Source: Promethearchaeota archaeon
Lineage (GTDB): Archaea; Asgardarchaeota; Lokiarchaeia; Sigyniarchaeales; SOKP01
Direction of reading: 5' to 3'
DNA: 64,000 nucleotides
NCBI GenBank assembly: GCA_019058365.1
Contig: JAHPZE010000003.1
Span: 62,001 to 126,000 of the forward strand
Shown: in pieces, positions 26,174-36,381 of the stretch
How positions within the stretch are numbered: the stretch's first letter is position 1
Layout: the number at the start of each line of letters is the position of its first letter
Made by a program: the position numbers and the translations under genes
Notes under the pieces: generated by a model
Databases searched by the model: none
Seen by the model: the letters and a program-made list of their open reading frames with translations, nothing else
Told to the model about the DNA's origin: nothing

Positions 26174-26839
26174 ATGAAATATACTTCTATCTTTGATGTA
26201 ATTGGCCATATAATGGTTGGACCAAGTTCAAGCCATACTGCAGGAGCGTGTCAAATTGCGTATGTTGCACGGTTATTATTTGGAAAAAAGCCTAAAACTG
26301 TAAAAATAGGACTTCATGGTTCATTTGCAGAGACATATAAAGGTCATGGTACGGATATCGCAATTTTAGCTGGACTACTTGGATTTACACCTGAAGATGA
26401 TATGATCAAAAACGCATTTGAAATTGCTGAAAAAGAGGGGCTTGATTATTCATTTGAACTTGTGGATTTAGGGGTGGATTACCATCCAAATTCAGTTAGT
26501 ATAGAGATGTTTGATGGATCAGAAAAAATGAATGTAATAGGTTCTTCAATTGGAGGAGGTAACATAATAATCAAAGAAGTTAATAGCTTAGAAGCAGGAT
26601 TTGGGGGAGAACCAAATACGCTCGTAATATTAAATCATGACAAGATTGGGGCACTTGTAAATATAGCAAATACACTTCAAAAATTTAAATTAAATATAGG
26701 ATCGATGAAAATCTCCAGAAATTTGAAAAAAAAGATATCTTTAACATGGCTTGAAGCAGATACCGCGATACCAGAAGATCTAATTGATGCATTAAAAAAA
26801 TATCCAGAAATAATTTGGGTGAGGGTAATCAATGTTTGA
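26174..26839 (+). CDS. sdaAB: L-serine dehydratase, beta subunit
   Basis: The two-subunit iron-sulfur L-serine dehydratase converts serine to pyruvate and ammonia. This 221-aa part starts SIFDVIGHIMVGPSSSHTAGA, the family hallmark, then KVKIGLHGSFAETYKGHGTD-like text. It ends with an ACT-type regulatory domain (NTLVILNHDKIGALVNIANTLQK). It overlaps the alpha-subunit gene by 8 nt, so translation is coupled. Confidence 0.93.
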   Translation: MKYTSIFDVIGHIMVGPSSSHTAGACQIAYVARLLFGKKPKTVKIGLHGSFAETYKGHGTDIAILAGLLGFTPEDDMIKNAFEIAEKEGLDYSFELVDLGVDYHPNSVSIEMFDGSEKMNVIGSSIGGGNIIIKEVNSLEAGFGGEPNTLVILNHDKIGALVNIANTLQKFKLNIGSMKISRNLKKKISLTWLEADTAIPEDLIDALKKYPEIIWVRVINV

Positions 26840-27698
26840 ATCTATTTCTAATCTGCTCAATGAATCTCAAACAAAAGGGATTCCATTACATGAATTAATA
26901 ATAAACGATGAAATGGAATTTCAAAATATTCCTAAGCGGATTATAATTGAAAAGCTTAATAAATCTTTAATTATAATGAAACAGTCTCTTGAAAAAGCAC
27001 TTGTAAGTGATATTGAATTGCCGATCAAAGAAGCAAGCCATCAGGCAAAAAGAATGCTTTCACCAGGAATTTTCTGTGGAACTAATTTAAAAGAAGCCGT
27101 GGGCTGGGCAATGGCTATCGGTGAATATAATAGTGGTATGGGATTAATTGTTGCTTGTCCTACAGCAGGTTCTTCTGGAACCCTACCTGCTGTTCTTTTT
27201 AAAGCTAAAGAAATTCTAAATAAATCGGATGATGATGTATTAAACGCTTTAATCGTTGCGGCAGCAATAGGGGCAATTATTGGTAATAACGCAATGCTTT
27301 CGGGAAGTGAAGGAGGTTGTCAAGCTGAAATTGGAGTTGCATCTGCAATGGCGTCGGCTGCTATAACTTATATGGCTGGAGGAACCCATCTTCAGATAGA
27401 CAATGCGATTGCATTAACATTAAAAAATCTATTAGGACTTGTTTGTGATCCTGTTGCCGGATTAGTAATTTCACCATGCATTAAAAGGAATGCTATAGGT
27501 GTGGTTAACGCATTTTTAGCTGCTGAAATGGCAATATCAGGAGTTGTATCTATTATCCCAGCAGATGAAGTTGTGGATGCTATGATGAAAGTTGGTCGTA
27601 AATTACCATATGAATTAAAAGAGACAGGAAAGGGTGGAATAGCAGCAACTAAAACGGGGAAAAGAATAAGAAAGAGCCTTTTTTCTGATATGTTATAA
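26832..27698 (+). CDS. sdaAA: L-serine dehydratase, alpha subunit
   Basis: A 288-aa catalytic half. VACPTAGSSGTLPAVLF holds a cluster Cys and the substrate loop, GSEGGCQAEIGVASAMASAA the second Cys, and LVCDPVAGLVISPCIKRN the remaining two. Together these supply the Cys set for an oxygen-sensitive 4Fe-4S cluster that acts as Lewis acid. This fits an anaerobe degrading amino acids to pyruvate. The gene begins inside the beta gene (8-nt overlap). Confidence 0.94.
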   Translation: MFESISNLLNESQTKGIPLHELIINDEMEFQNIPKRIIIEKLNKSLIIMKQSLEKALVSDIELPIKEASHQAKRMLSPGIFCGTNLKEAVGWAMAIGEYNSGMGLIVACPTAGSSGTLPAVLFKAKEILNKSDDDVLNALIVAAAIGAIIGNNAMLSGSEGGCQAEIGVASAMASAAITYMAGGTHLQIDNAIALTLKNLLGLVCDPVAGLVISPCIKRNAIGVVNAFLAAEMAISGVVSIIPADEVVDAMMKVGRKLPYELKETGKGGIAATKTGKRIRKSLFSDML

Positions 27699-27965
27699 CA
27701 TTTATAAATCCAATAGAAAAAAAAGGATGAGTGAGAAATTAAAAATTGAATAATTAGGTCTTTATATTTTTTTTTATTCTCCCTATTTTTATGATTGGAA
27801 TTGTTCACTAAATTTTCATTGAAATCAGGCAGAAATAAATATATCCATTAATATATGTTCTTGAAAAATTAATCATCTCGAATTTTAATAATATACGTTC
27901 TAAAAATATAATTTCTTGCATTTGTTCATCTAATTGTTCAAGATTTAGTTCGAAATAAAAACAAA

Positions 27966-27977
27966 AATTATAAATAT
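27966..27977 (+). promoter_or_regulatory. Candidate TATA box
   Basis: AATTATAAATAT sits 36-47 bp upstream of the ATG at 28013, in an otherwise featureless 314-bp AT-rich gap (27699-28012). The distance fits an archaeal promoter with a short leader. The call is by position and composition only. Confidence 0.3.
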
Positions 27978-28012
27978 TATTGTTCTATTATATAATATAA
28001 TGGTGTTCAATT

Positions 28013-28687
28013 ATGAAAATGATGATTGAAAAAGATAGAAAAGAGATAATTTCAGAAGTGCAAAAATATGGTGGTATAGGTCTGCGACACCAATCTTTAA
28101 GAGTACACAAGAATGGGGCAAAATTTCCAATAAGTAAGAACTATATTGATGATGAACTTTTGGATCCCGAAATAGTATATACTCTTATTTTAATACCGGA
28201 AATTAAAATTGCTACTAAAACTAGTGTAGCATTAAGTTATTTTGCTCGAAAAAAAGGTCCTCTCGTATTTTATACATATCCCGAGAGCATTCTTGAAGAA
28301 GGTTTTTCCGTTCAAATTGCAAATATAATGGTTCAAGTATCTAAAGAGGGTTTCTTTGCCAACCAGTCAAGCACTGTACCATCAACCTTGAATTATTATT
28401 TTGAAATTCCTTCAGAATGGGCTCGTGGAAATAAAGAAATGCTCATGATCAGCGTGTTTTTAGATAAACCTATAAATAAGCTACTAGAAAAAAGGATTCA
28501 GGAAATATGTACTGATTTTGCTTTGCAATTAAAAAATGCAGAAGGACTTTTTAAAGCGCTATATATGGAAACAATTGATAAAATTCCGGAAAAGGATCGT
28601 TCAGACATTAAAAAATTTAATGAAAATTTAAAAACTAAAATAAAAACTTTATATGAGGAAATAGAAATATCGAGTAAGGAAAAATGA
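28013..28687 (+). CDS. Hypothetical Asgard protein, possibly longin/roadblock-like
   Basis: A 224-aa soluble protein. The central part, ALSYFARKKGPLVFYTYPESILEE followed by GFSVQIANIMVQVSKEGFFAN, is a strand-turn-helix reminiscent of longin or related profilin-like domains that partner small GTPases. I am not sure of this. The C-terminal 60 residues are helical and charged (KDRSDIKKFNENLKTKIKTLYEE), probably coiled coil. The stop codon lies 4 bp from the start of a 113-bp duplicate of the 23S rRNA 3' region on the opposite strand. Confidence 0.55.
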   Translation: MKMMIEKDRKEIISEVQKYGGIGLRHQSLRVHKNGAKFPISKNYIDDELLDPEIVYTLILIPEIKIATKTSVALSYFARKKGPLVFYTYPESILEEGFSVQIANIMVQVSKEGFFANQSSTVPSTLNYYFEIPSEWARGNKEMLMISVFLDKPINKLLEKRIQEICTDFALQLKNAEGLFKALYMETIDKIPEKDRSDIKKFNENLKTKIKTLYEEIEISSKEK

Positions 28688-28691
28688 AGAT

Positions 28692-28804
28692 GGTCGCCCG
28701 AAAGCTCCCTACGTACACCCACACCTCACTAACCCCGTCTTTTACGGGTGTACTTGTCTCGCATACTCAGTTCGCACCACCGCGCTCTGATCTCGTTACT
28801 CAGC
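28692..28804 (-). repeat. Duplicate of the 23S rRNA 3'-region sequence (113 bp, 94% identical)
   Basis: Colinear with 32083-32195 with only 7 substitutions and no indels. GC content is much higher than in the surroundings. On the minus strand it begins GCTGAGTAACGAGATCAG directly after the TAA of the TPR gene at 28805, so it would be that gene's 3' UTR. The hairpin CCCGT-AAAAG-ACGGG is retained. The helix GTACACCC/GGGTGTAC is fully paired here and has a G-U pair in the other copy, which suggests RNA-level selection. Confidence 0.8.
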
Positions 28805-30625
28805 TTAGGGAACAAAATAATGGGTATTTTGTTGGTGATCCTGTGAATGTATTTTCCCAGTCGATCTAAGTTTATTCAATGTTTCTTTTAGATTTTCTTT
28901 TCCGAATTCTAACATTTTAGGATCTTTAAGAAAATTTTCTAACCTTTTTTCTAAAGCTTCTAATGTAAAAGCAGAACCTTGATTATCTTTCAAATAATTG
29001 TAAATTTTTTCTTTAAAATCTTCTTCAATTGAATATTCCTTCTTAATTGTTGTTGTTTTTTTAAATGCCAGTTTCTCAATAATTTCCATATTCCTTTTTG
29101 TTAAAGCAAAGTCACTTTTAATTTCAAGTGCTTTTTGGTAGCATTTATATGCTACCTCGTATTGCATGAGCATTTGTTGGGCAACACCATTAGCTGTCCA
29201 TGATTTTTCATCAGGGAAGAATCCATGATGCTTAGCTTCTACAGATTTCAGATGTGTTTTTGAAAGATCAGGACGCTTGAATTTAGAAATGTTATTCTTA
29301 GCCATTAGACCATACATCATAATTTGTATTGGATTAAATCCTAATTGCTGACTTTTTGCAAAACACATAAGGGCATTTTTAAACTCTCCCAAGGCGCAGT
29401 GCGCTTTCCCACGATAAAACCATGCTGGTCCTGATGTGGGCTCACGTTCATTGATTCTAATTAATGTAGTAAGAGCACTTTCAAAATTACCAGTTGCTTC
29501 TTCTTCAACGACCATTTGCAATAATTCTTCTATATTCTCTTTATGCATGGGAGTCCTGCAATACGGGCATATACCACTGTTGGTATAATTTTTCTTTCCA
29601 CAGCGGGGACAATAATCACGTCCATCAACAACTGAATGAATTGTACCTTCTACTCCCATCGTACTGAAATGCTTCAATGCATCGATTTGTTCTTTAGCAT
29701 TTTCATGATTAGGTTTTAACTCCAATGTTTTTTTATAATCAGCCAAGGCTCTCTCAAATTGATTAGTTTTTTTGAAACTTGTTGCTCGGTTATAGTATGC
29801 CCCCTCAAAATCTGGATTAATTTCGATAGATTTAGAATAACTTAATATTGCTTCATCATATCTCTCCAGTGAATCTAATGCAAGCCCTTTATTATTATAT
29901 GAAGCAGAATAATTGGGATTTAACTCTATAGCTCTATCATAACATTCAATAGCTTTTTCAAATAAATTTTGGCTATCATAAACCCACCCTTTATGAACCC
30001 ACGCTAAAAATAATGTTGGTTCATATTTTAATGCTTTTTCGAAATAAACAAGTGCATTTTTTTGATTCTGAGACATTTGGTTAATGATACCTAAGTAAAG
30101 ATAAGCCTCAGCAAATTCTGGGAATATTTTAATCGCAGAATTAATCGCATTAAGAGCTTCAGACATTTTATTTCGATGGGTAAGTTTAATACCCTGTTTA
30201 AATAAGTCTAAAGCTTTTTTTGGAATGTTTTTGCCTTCAACTTTTAATGATCCAAAAAACTCCTTCTGTCGCTTTGCTTGCATTAGTAGAGGGAGAGCTT
30301 GTCGAAAATTAGGATTATGCTTCAAAATTTTCTCAATTGTCTCTATTGATTCATCATATTTTCCCTCCATTAAGAGCATTAATGCAAGATTGAGAAGTGT
30401 AAAGGGATTGTAAGGATCATAAGAAAGTGCACGATTAAGACATTCTTTTGCTTTCTCAAACTCCTCAAGGTGGAGATAAACACTTCCCATATTGCAAAAT
30501 AACTCTGGATCGTCATCTACTAGTTTATAAGCCTTTTTAAAAAAATTTAAAGCTTCTTGTGGTTTACGATTATTCAATGCTATTGTGCCTTGGTTGTATA
30601 AATCTTCGTATTCTTTACTATACAA
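28805..30625 (-). CDS. TPR-repeat protein with internal zinc ribbon and C-terminal winged helix
   Basis: A 606-aa scaffold. Residues 1-320 hold about nine tetratricopeptide repeats (for example AWVHKGWVYDSQNLFEKAIECYDRAIELNPN and SYNNKGLALDSLERYDEAILSYSKSIEINPD). A zinc ribbon follows (YCPRCGKKNYTNSGICPYCRTPMH, about 345-370), then four more TPRs, and a last domain (IYNYLKDNQGSAFTLEALEKRL and LNKLRSTGKIHSQ) like a winged helix. It probably assembles protein complexes, perhaps on nucleic acid. Its stop codon abuts the duplicated 23S-region sequence. Confidence 0.9.
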   Translation of the reverse strand: MYSKEYEDLYNQGTIALNNRKPQEALNFFKKAYKLVDDDPELFCNMGSVYLHLEEFEKAKECLNRALSYDPYNPFTLLNLALMLLMEGKYDESIETIEKILKHNPNFRQALPLLMQAKRQKEFFGSLKVEGKNIPKKALDLFKQGIKLTHRNKMSEALNAINSAIKIFPEFAEAYLYLGIINQMSQNQKNALVYFEKALKYEPTLFLAWVHKGWVYDSQNLFEKAIECYDRAIELNPNYSASYNNKGLALDSLERYDEAILSYSKSIEINPDFEGAYYNRATSFKKTNQFERALADYKKTLELKPNHENAKEQIDALKHFSTMGVEGTIHSVVDGRDYCPRCGKKNYTNSGICPYCRTPMHKENIEELLQMVVEEEATGNFESALTTLIRINEREPTSGPAWFYRGKAHCALGEFKNALMCFAKSQQLGFNPIQIMMYGLMAKNNISKFKRPDLSKTHLKSVEAKHHGFFPDEKSWTANGVAQQMLMQYEVAYKCYQKALEIKSDFALTKRNMEIIEKLAFKKTTTIKKEYSIEEDFKEKIYNYLKDNQGSAFTLEALEKRLENFLKDPKMLEFGKENLKETLNKLRSTGKIHSQDHQQNTHYFVP

Positions 30626-30757
30626 TAAAAATCACATTTTTGTCTTTGTAATAAAATATTTGTTTAATTAATTTATAAATATTTTTAAGATTGAGATATG
30701 AACATTGAATACCCAAATTTGGATACCTTCTTAATTAAAAATAAGAAAAAATAAAAC

Positions 30758-30873
30758 CGTGCTCTAAAACATACTCCAGTCCTTCTCGTCTCAAACCATT
30801 CAATCCTTACCTTATTGCTCCGTCCACGCGACAATCCCCTACACGCTAAGCCTGAACCTTATGATTCCCCTTT
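30758..30873 (-). repeat. Dispersed 3' element, long copy overlapping a gene end
   Basis: Minus strand: GGGGAATCATAAGGTTCAGG, CTTAGCGTGTAGGGGATTG, GGTTTGAGACGAGAAG, GGAGTATGTTTTAGAGCA, then TTTTATTTTTT. The first 15 bp overlap the last codons of the coiled-coil gene. Order and spacing match the 23S-flanking copy. The GAATC-ATAA-GGTTC hairpin is conserved. Confidence 0.65.
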
Positions 30874-31253
30874 CTTTAATAACTCCATGCCTTCATTTCT
30901 AATTCTTTTATTTTTCTCTCTTAATTTCTGTATTTCATAGAGATTTTTCCTAACTAAATGTTCTATATATTCTCCTAGTTTTCTTTTTTCCATTAATAAT
31001 ATATTCTTATCTCTCAGATTGTCTATTTCAATTTGATTCCCTAAATATTCAATTGGCCTCTTAATATTCTTATCTCAACTCCAGTTCTTTTTTTTGCTTG
31101 AATTAAACTCTCTTTATATTTCCCTTCAGATGTAATCGGAAGCAATTGATTAATTGTAAACAATTTGTCTTCTAAGTCTACTAAATAATGATTAAAAAGC
31201 TCTTTTCTCTTTCCTAAATCCTTAATATCTATTGCTATTTTTTCGCAATCCAT
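30859..31253 (-). pseudogene. Coiled-coil protein split by a frameshift
   Basis: From ATG at 31253 a 70-codon frame reads MDCEKIAIDIKDLGKRKELF to KKRTGVEIRI and stops at 31041. In the next frame, starting near 31066, the coding character continues: KNIKRPIEYLGNQIEIDNLRD, LLMEKRKLGEYIEHLVRKNL, EIQKLREKNKRIRNEGMELL, ending TAA at 30859. Joined, they make about 130 residues of heptad-rich helix. One lost or gained base near 31066 explains the break. It could also be two overlapping small genes, but the helix continuity favours one damaged gene or a programmed shift. Confidence 0.5.
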
Positions 31254-31310
31254 TTTAAGAATTAAAGTTGAAAACGTTACTACTAAATAAGTAAAAGAAA
31301 TATAAAAATA

Positions 31311-31356
31311 ATGCTCATGAACATACTCCTTCTAAACCCTTCTCATCTCAAACCAT
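31311..31356 (-). repeat. Dispersed 3' element, short copy overlapping a GTPase stop
   Basis: Minus strand: GGTTTGAGATGAGAAGGG, then GGAGTATGTTCATGAGCA and TTATTTTTATATTT. The GTTTGA contains the TGA stop codon of the degenerate GTPase, so the element starts within the last codons of that gene. Confidence 0.6.
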
Positions 31357-31870
31357 GATAATTGTATAAGAAACTACCAATTCGCTCAAAAACCTCTTCA
31401 CATCCCAACCCAGTCCCCGCTGAAATCTCCATATATCCCATCAAATTATTATCACTTGCAAAATTCCTAATATCTTCTCCAGAAACCTTGCGAACCCCTA
31501 CTAAATCGAGTTTATTTCCAATTAAGTAAATTGGAATATCTCCTGCATATTCCTTAATCATTCTAGGAAATTCAGATAAATAGGTAAAGGAATTTAAATT
31601 TGTCAGATCATAAAAAAGAATGACAACATCTGACCCTGATATAAATATTCTTAAATCACGTCTAAAACTTTCTTTATTCGAAACATTCCAAATCATAAAA
31701 TTAATTACACACTCTCCAACAAACAATTCCTTTTTATAAGCCTCTACTCCTATGGTCTCTAAATGATCTTCAACGAAAAAATGATCATCGATAGACTTCC
31801 TAAGAAAAGTACGCCTTCCAACCTCTCTATCACCGATTATGACAAGTCTGAATATATAATTAGGCTTCAC
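31343..31870 (-). CDS. Degenerate Ras-like GTPase (pseudo-GTPase)
   Basis: A 175-aa protein with the Ras fold but lost catalytic motifs. The P-loop reads GDREVGRRTF, so the nucleotide-phosphate Lys is Arg. G3 is WNVSNKESF instead of WDxxGQE, so Asp, Gly and Gln are all gone. G5 reads SAGTG rather than SAKTG. G4 (GNKLD) and the switch I Thr (ETIGVEAY) remain. The frame is intact and codon use is normal, so it is probably expressed but unlikely to hydrolyse GTP. It may act as a constitutive or regulatory partner (inference). The dispersed repeat overlaps its 3' end. Confidence 0.85.
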   Translation of the reverse strand: MKPNYIFRLVIIGDREVGRRTFLRKSIDDHFFVEDHLETIGVEAYKKELFVGECVINFMIWNVSNKESFRRDLRIFISGSDVVILFYDLTNLNSFTYLSEFPRMIKEYAGDIPIYLIGNKLDLVGVRKVSGEDIRNFASDNNLMGYMEISAGTGLGCEEVFERIGSFLYNYHGLR

Positions 31871-31925
31871 AATACTTCTATATCAATTTTTCCTAAATAA
31901 ATCATATGATAAAAAAAAAATAAAA

Positions 31926-32082
31926 TCGCTGCTCTAGAGCACACTCCATCCCTTCTCTTATCTCAAATCATTCATTCCTTACCATCCCCTCCACGCTACA
32001 TTCCCCTACACGCTAAGCCTGAACCTTGTGGTTCCTTTTTCAACACCACACACTCGTGCTATTGAGAGTGGCGGGCTGAACA
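31926..32082 (-). repeat. Dispersed 3' element, complete copy in the 23S rRNA 3' flank
   Basis: Minus strand: CACTCTCAATAGCACGAGTG, GGAACCACAAGGTTCAGG, CTTAGCGTGTAGGGG, GATTTGAGATAAGAGAAGG, GGAGTGTGCTCTAGAGCAGC and TTTTATTTTTTTTTT. It is the most complete copy and follows the 113-bp block shared with 28692. The GAACC-ACAA-GGTTC hairpin is perfectly paired here. The last box can pair with the sequence at 36359-36381 on the other side of the 23S gene. Confidence 0.65.
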
Positions 32083-32195
32083 GGTCGCCCGAAAGCTCCC
32101 TGCGTACACCCCCACCTCACTAACCCCGTCTTTTACGGGTGCACTCGTCTCGCATACTCAGTTCGCGTCACCGCGCCCTGATCTCGTTACTCAGC
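32083..32195 (-). repeat. 23S rRNA 3'-terminal/trailer block, second copy at 28692
   Basis: This block starts GCTGAGTAACGAGATCAG on the minus strand. It probably covers the very end of 23S rRNA (GCTGAG-TAAC resembles the GTTGAGCTAAC near the end of the E. coli molecule) plus trailer. Internal hairpins are CGCG-GTGA-CGCG and CCCGT-AAAAG-ACGGG. The exact mature 3' end cannot be set from sequence alone. Confidence 0.7.
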
Positions 32196-32580
32196 ATCCC
32201 ATACATTCAAATTATAATGCTTCTCGCTTCATGCTCATGCATATGTCTACCCTCATGCTTCCGCTTCCACAATCAAGCACACACTTACACTCGCACTTAC
32301 ACTCCGATTGGCTTCCGGTTTTCACAGGAGAACCTTACCAATCACACTAACTTAAATACACAACATACCTCGCAACACTCTTTACACGAGATTGGCTGAC
32401 TATTTTCGGGTTTGGCTTCGTGCTTAGATGCTTTCAGCACTTATCCATTGGCGCGTGGCTGCCCGGCCTTACCTTGTCAGATAACCGGTACACTAGAGGC
32501 GCCGGCAAAATGTTCCTCTCGTACTGATTTTCCCTTGCCCTCAGTCAACCCACAAACCCAGTAGATAGAATCCGACCTGT

Positions 32581-33391
<811 letters not shown>

Positions 33392-36358
33392 TTAATGGGC
33401 GTACAGCCCCACCCTTGGAGGTTCTGCGCTGTGCTCCACTACGGAAACACATATGTGCGCCTCCAGGATAGGAAGAGCCGACATCGAGGAAGCAAGCCAC
33501 GAGGTCGATAGGGACTCTTACTCGTGACAACTCTGTTACCCCCGGGGTAATTTTTCTATCACCTCAACCATCCACACGAGAAATGTTGAGGATCGCTAGA
33601 CCAGGCGTTAGCCTCAGGATTCCTTGGTGATCAGAATCCAGTCAGACCAGCTTATGCTCTTAAACTCTTCAGCGGATTCCTGACCCGCTTGAGCTGATCA
33701 TAGGTTACTCTAGATATTGTTTCTAGAGTGAGCCGCCCCAGCCAAACTGCCCACCTGCGGGTGTCCGACGCGGTATAGGCGCCGTTAGCGATTTCAAAGG
33801 GGAAAGCCGGTGTTCCAATTGTGCTCCGCCGCTACCGAGATAGCGACATCGACGCTCCCGACTACACTCTGTATCCAATTCAAAACCGCAGCAACAAGCT
33901 GCAGTAAAACTCCACGGGGTCTTCTCGTCCCACTGGGTTTCTCCGGACCGTTCGCCGGAGTGCAAGTTCAATCGTCAGGAGGCTGGGACAAGAGGGAGAA
34001 CGTTGGACCATTCATGCACGTCTGAACTTACCAGACAAGGCATTTGGCTACCTTAAGAGAGTTATAGTTACTCCCGGCGTTTAGCAGGACTTACTCGGGT
34101 TGTAACCCGGATTTATCAGACTGCCACTGGCCAGGTTTCAGCCACTGTAAACAAGTTTTCACTCTATCAGTGACCTATGTTTTTATTAAACAGTCGTCCC
34201 CCCCTAGTTATTGCAACTTGTGATCCCCCGCACACTGCCGAAGCTGCGTGTAGAAGATCGCAAGCAAGCCTTATCCCAAAGTTACGGCTCTAGTTTGTCG
34301 ATTTCCCTAGCCTCCTTTACACGAATACGCCTTAGGCTACTCACCTAGGGGCACCTGTGTCGGTTCTGGGTACGATCACGGCATTTCTTACTTGTGCTTT
34401 TTTAATAGGTCCTGGGATTGGCGGAACCTTCCACAATTGGATGGCTATTCATGATTTAAGCTGGGTCTAAGTATTACACTATTCACCAGCCTTATGCATT
34501 TAAATAGGGAAATATTCGACAGCCCTATTCCACCTACCCTGAACCGTCGGCACAAAGTCATGCGTTACCGCTATTTGTAGTGCCGTGGTACAGGAATATA
34601 AACCTGTTTCCCTTTCGCGTATACCAGTTAAGGGTACGCTTAGGATCGACTAACTCTTCGCTGACGACGCATTGCAAAGAAACCCTTGCCCTTTCGGCGG
34701 ATGGGATTCTAACCCATCTATGCTTTTACTATTACCAGGATTTTCACTACGAGCAGATCTACAGGAACTCACGCCCCTGCTTCTTCTCTACCCGCACGCT
34801 CCCCTACCAGATCACGGGGTTCTTCCGCCCGTGCTCTTGGGTCTCGGTGGCAGATTTGAGCCCCGTCCATTTTCGGGGCTATATTTCTCGGCAAATGAGT
34901 TGTTACACACTCGTTAGGGAATGGCTACTTCTATACCTATCCTTTTGCTGTTTTAGAAATATAACGCCCTTTAGTTTAACACTTAACCTGCACTTAGGGA
35001 CCTTAACCCAAGTCTAGGTTGTTCCCTTCTCGGCGATGGACTTTACGCCCACCAACCCGTTTCCCAGAGTCTACAGTGCCAGCAGTTTCGGAGTTTAAGA
35101 GTAAAGTGAGGAATTTCTTCCCCATGCTCCGCAATTAGTGCTCTACACCACTGGCTGCCTCGTCTGAGACTTGGCTGATACCAACTTCGGGGAGAACCAG
35201 CTATCACCGATCTAGATTAGCCTTTTGCTCCTATTCCCAGTTCATCCAAGCGAATTGCACGTCAACACTGGTGCAGACCTCCATCGCCCTTTCGAGCGAC
35301 TTCATCTTGACCAGGAATAGATCGACCGGCTTCGGGTATTATAGCAGAGACTTTTGGCCCTTTAAGACCATTCTTCTGGCTTAATTCCTTAGAAGGATTC
35401 GCTAAACGTTTTCAGAATGGCAGAACCACTCTTAAACGAATAGGTCTTCCTAATGTGATAATTAAGTTGCAAGAATATTGGTTTCCCTATGCCTACGCGC
35501 CGTAAGACGCTTAAGCTTGCCACTACTATAAACTCCCTGGCCAATGATTCCAGACTGATGATGCGACCCTAGTCCTCTGTATTCTGACATTCTGTCACCA
35601 GAACTCATTCATGCAGAATCTGTCCTTTCAGGCTGCATCCTTAATAAGCTATTTGGTTTCAAGCACTTTTCAACGCCCTTCCGGGTTACTTTTCATCTTT
35701 CGCTCACGCTACTATTTCGCTATCGGTCTTGGGACATATTTAGATTTACCAGCGTGTATCTGGCATTTTCATACGAGAAAACCATCCCGCATTACTCGGG
35801 GACTCTCGCAGCAACCTTCTAGATTATGATTACGCGGCTGTCACGCTCTATGGCTCAACATTCCAGGGGTATTCATCTTCTCTAGGGAGGTCGTACAAGG
35901 CCCACACACCACATTTCCCATAGGTTTCCCTAGGGATTCAGTTTGATCTAATCCGCTTTCGCTCGCTGTTACTCACGGAATCACTATTGTTTTCTTTTCC
36001 TCCTGGTACTAAAATGTTTTACTTCCCAGGGTTCCCCTTCCCTCACCTTTCGGTTATGGGAATCTTGTGGATTATTGGGCCACAAGAGGATGTCCTATTC
36101 GAGAATCTTGGGGTCTACGTCTACATGCGACTAACCCAAGCTTATCGCAGCTTGTCACGCTCTTCATCGGTGCCCAAGCCAAGATATCCACCAAATAGCG
36201 GAGGCGTATTGGCGTCTAATTAAGGAAAGATTCAGATTGCTTGTATAAGGGTATGCGTATTCGGAGACAATAAGTCAATTGAGTATTCTTTAGAGATTAC
36301 TCAAAATCATTAATGACGATTTGAGACGATAATAAGAAGACATAAATTAATATTAATT

Positions 36359-36381
36359 AGGGAGTATGTTCTTATGAGCAT
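36359..36381 (+). repeat. Inverted match to the 3' element, 5' side of 23S
   Basis: Plus strand GGGAGTATGTTCTTATGAGCATG. In the direction of 23S transcription it reads GCTCATAAGAACATACTCC. This can pair with GGAGTGTGCTCTAGAGC in the 3' flank (about 31928-31947), leaving a 12-bp and a 5-bp helix separated by small bulges. It is the expected position of an archaeal pre-23S processing stem. Confidence 0.5.

Noticed and set aside
19290..32082. CRISPR array
   Set aside because: Copies are kilobases apart, vary in length and have genes between them. There are no regular spacers and no cas genes.
32083..32195. 5S rRNA, SRP RNA or RNase P RNA
   Set aside because: None of their conserved loops are present (no GGAAG-type SRP tetraloop region, no RNase P core GAGGAAAGTCC, no 5S CCGAAC). 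The block is better explained as 23S 3' end plus trailer.
33723..36223. Several open frames inside the 23S gene
   Set aside because: The DNA is conserved rRNA, with the recognisable 23S sequence on the minus strand. The frames are chance.
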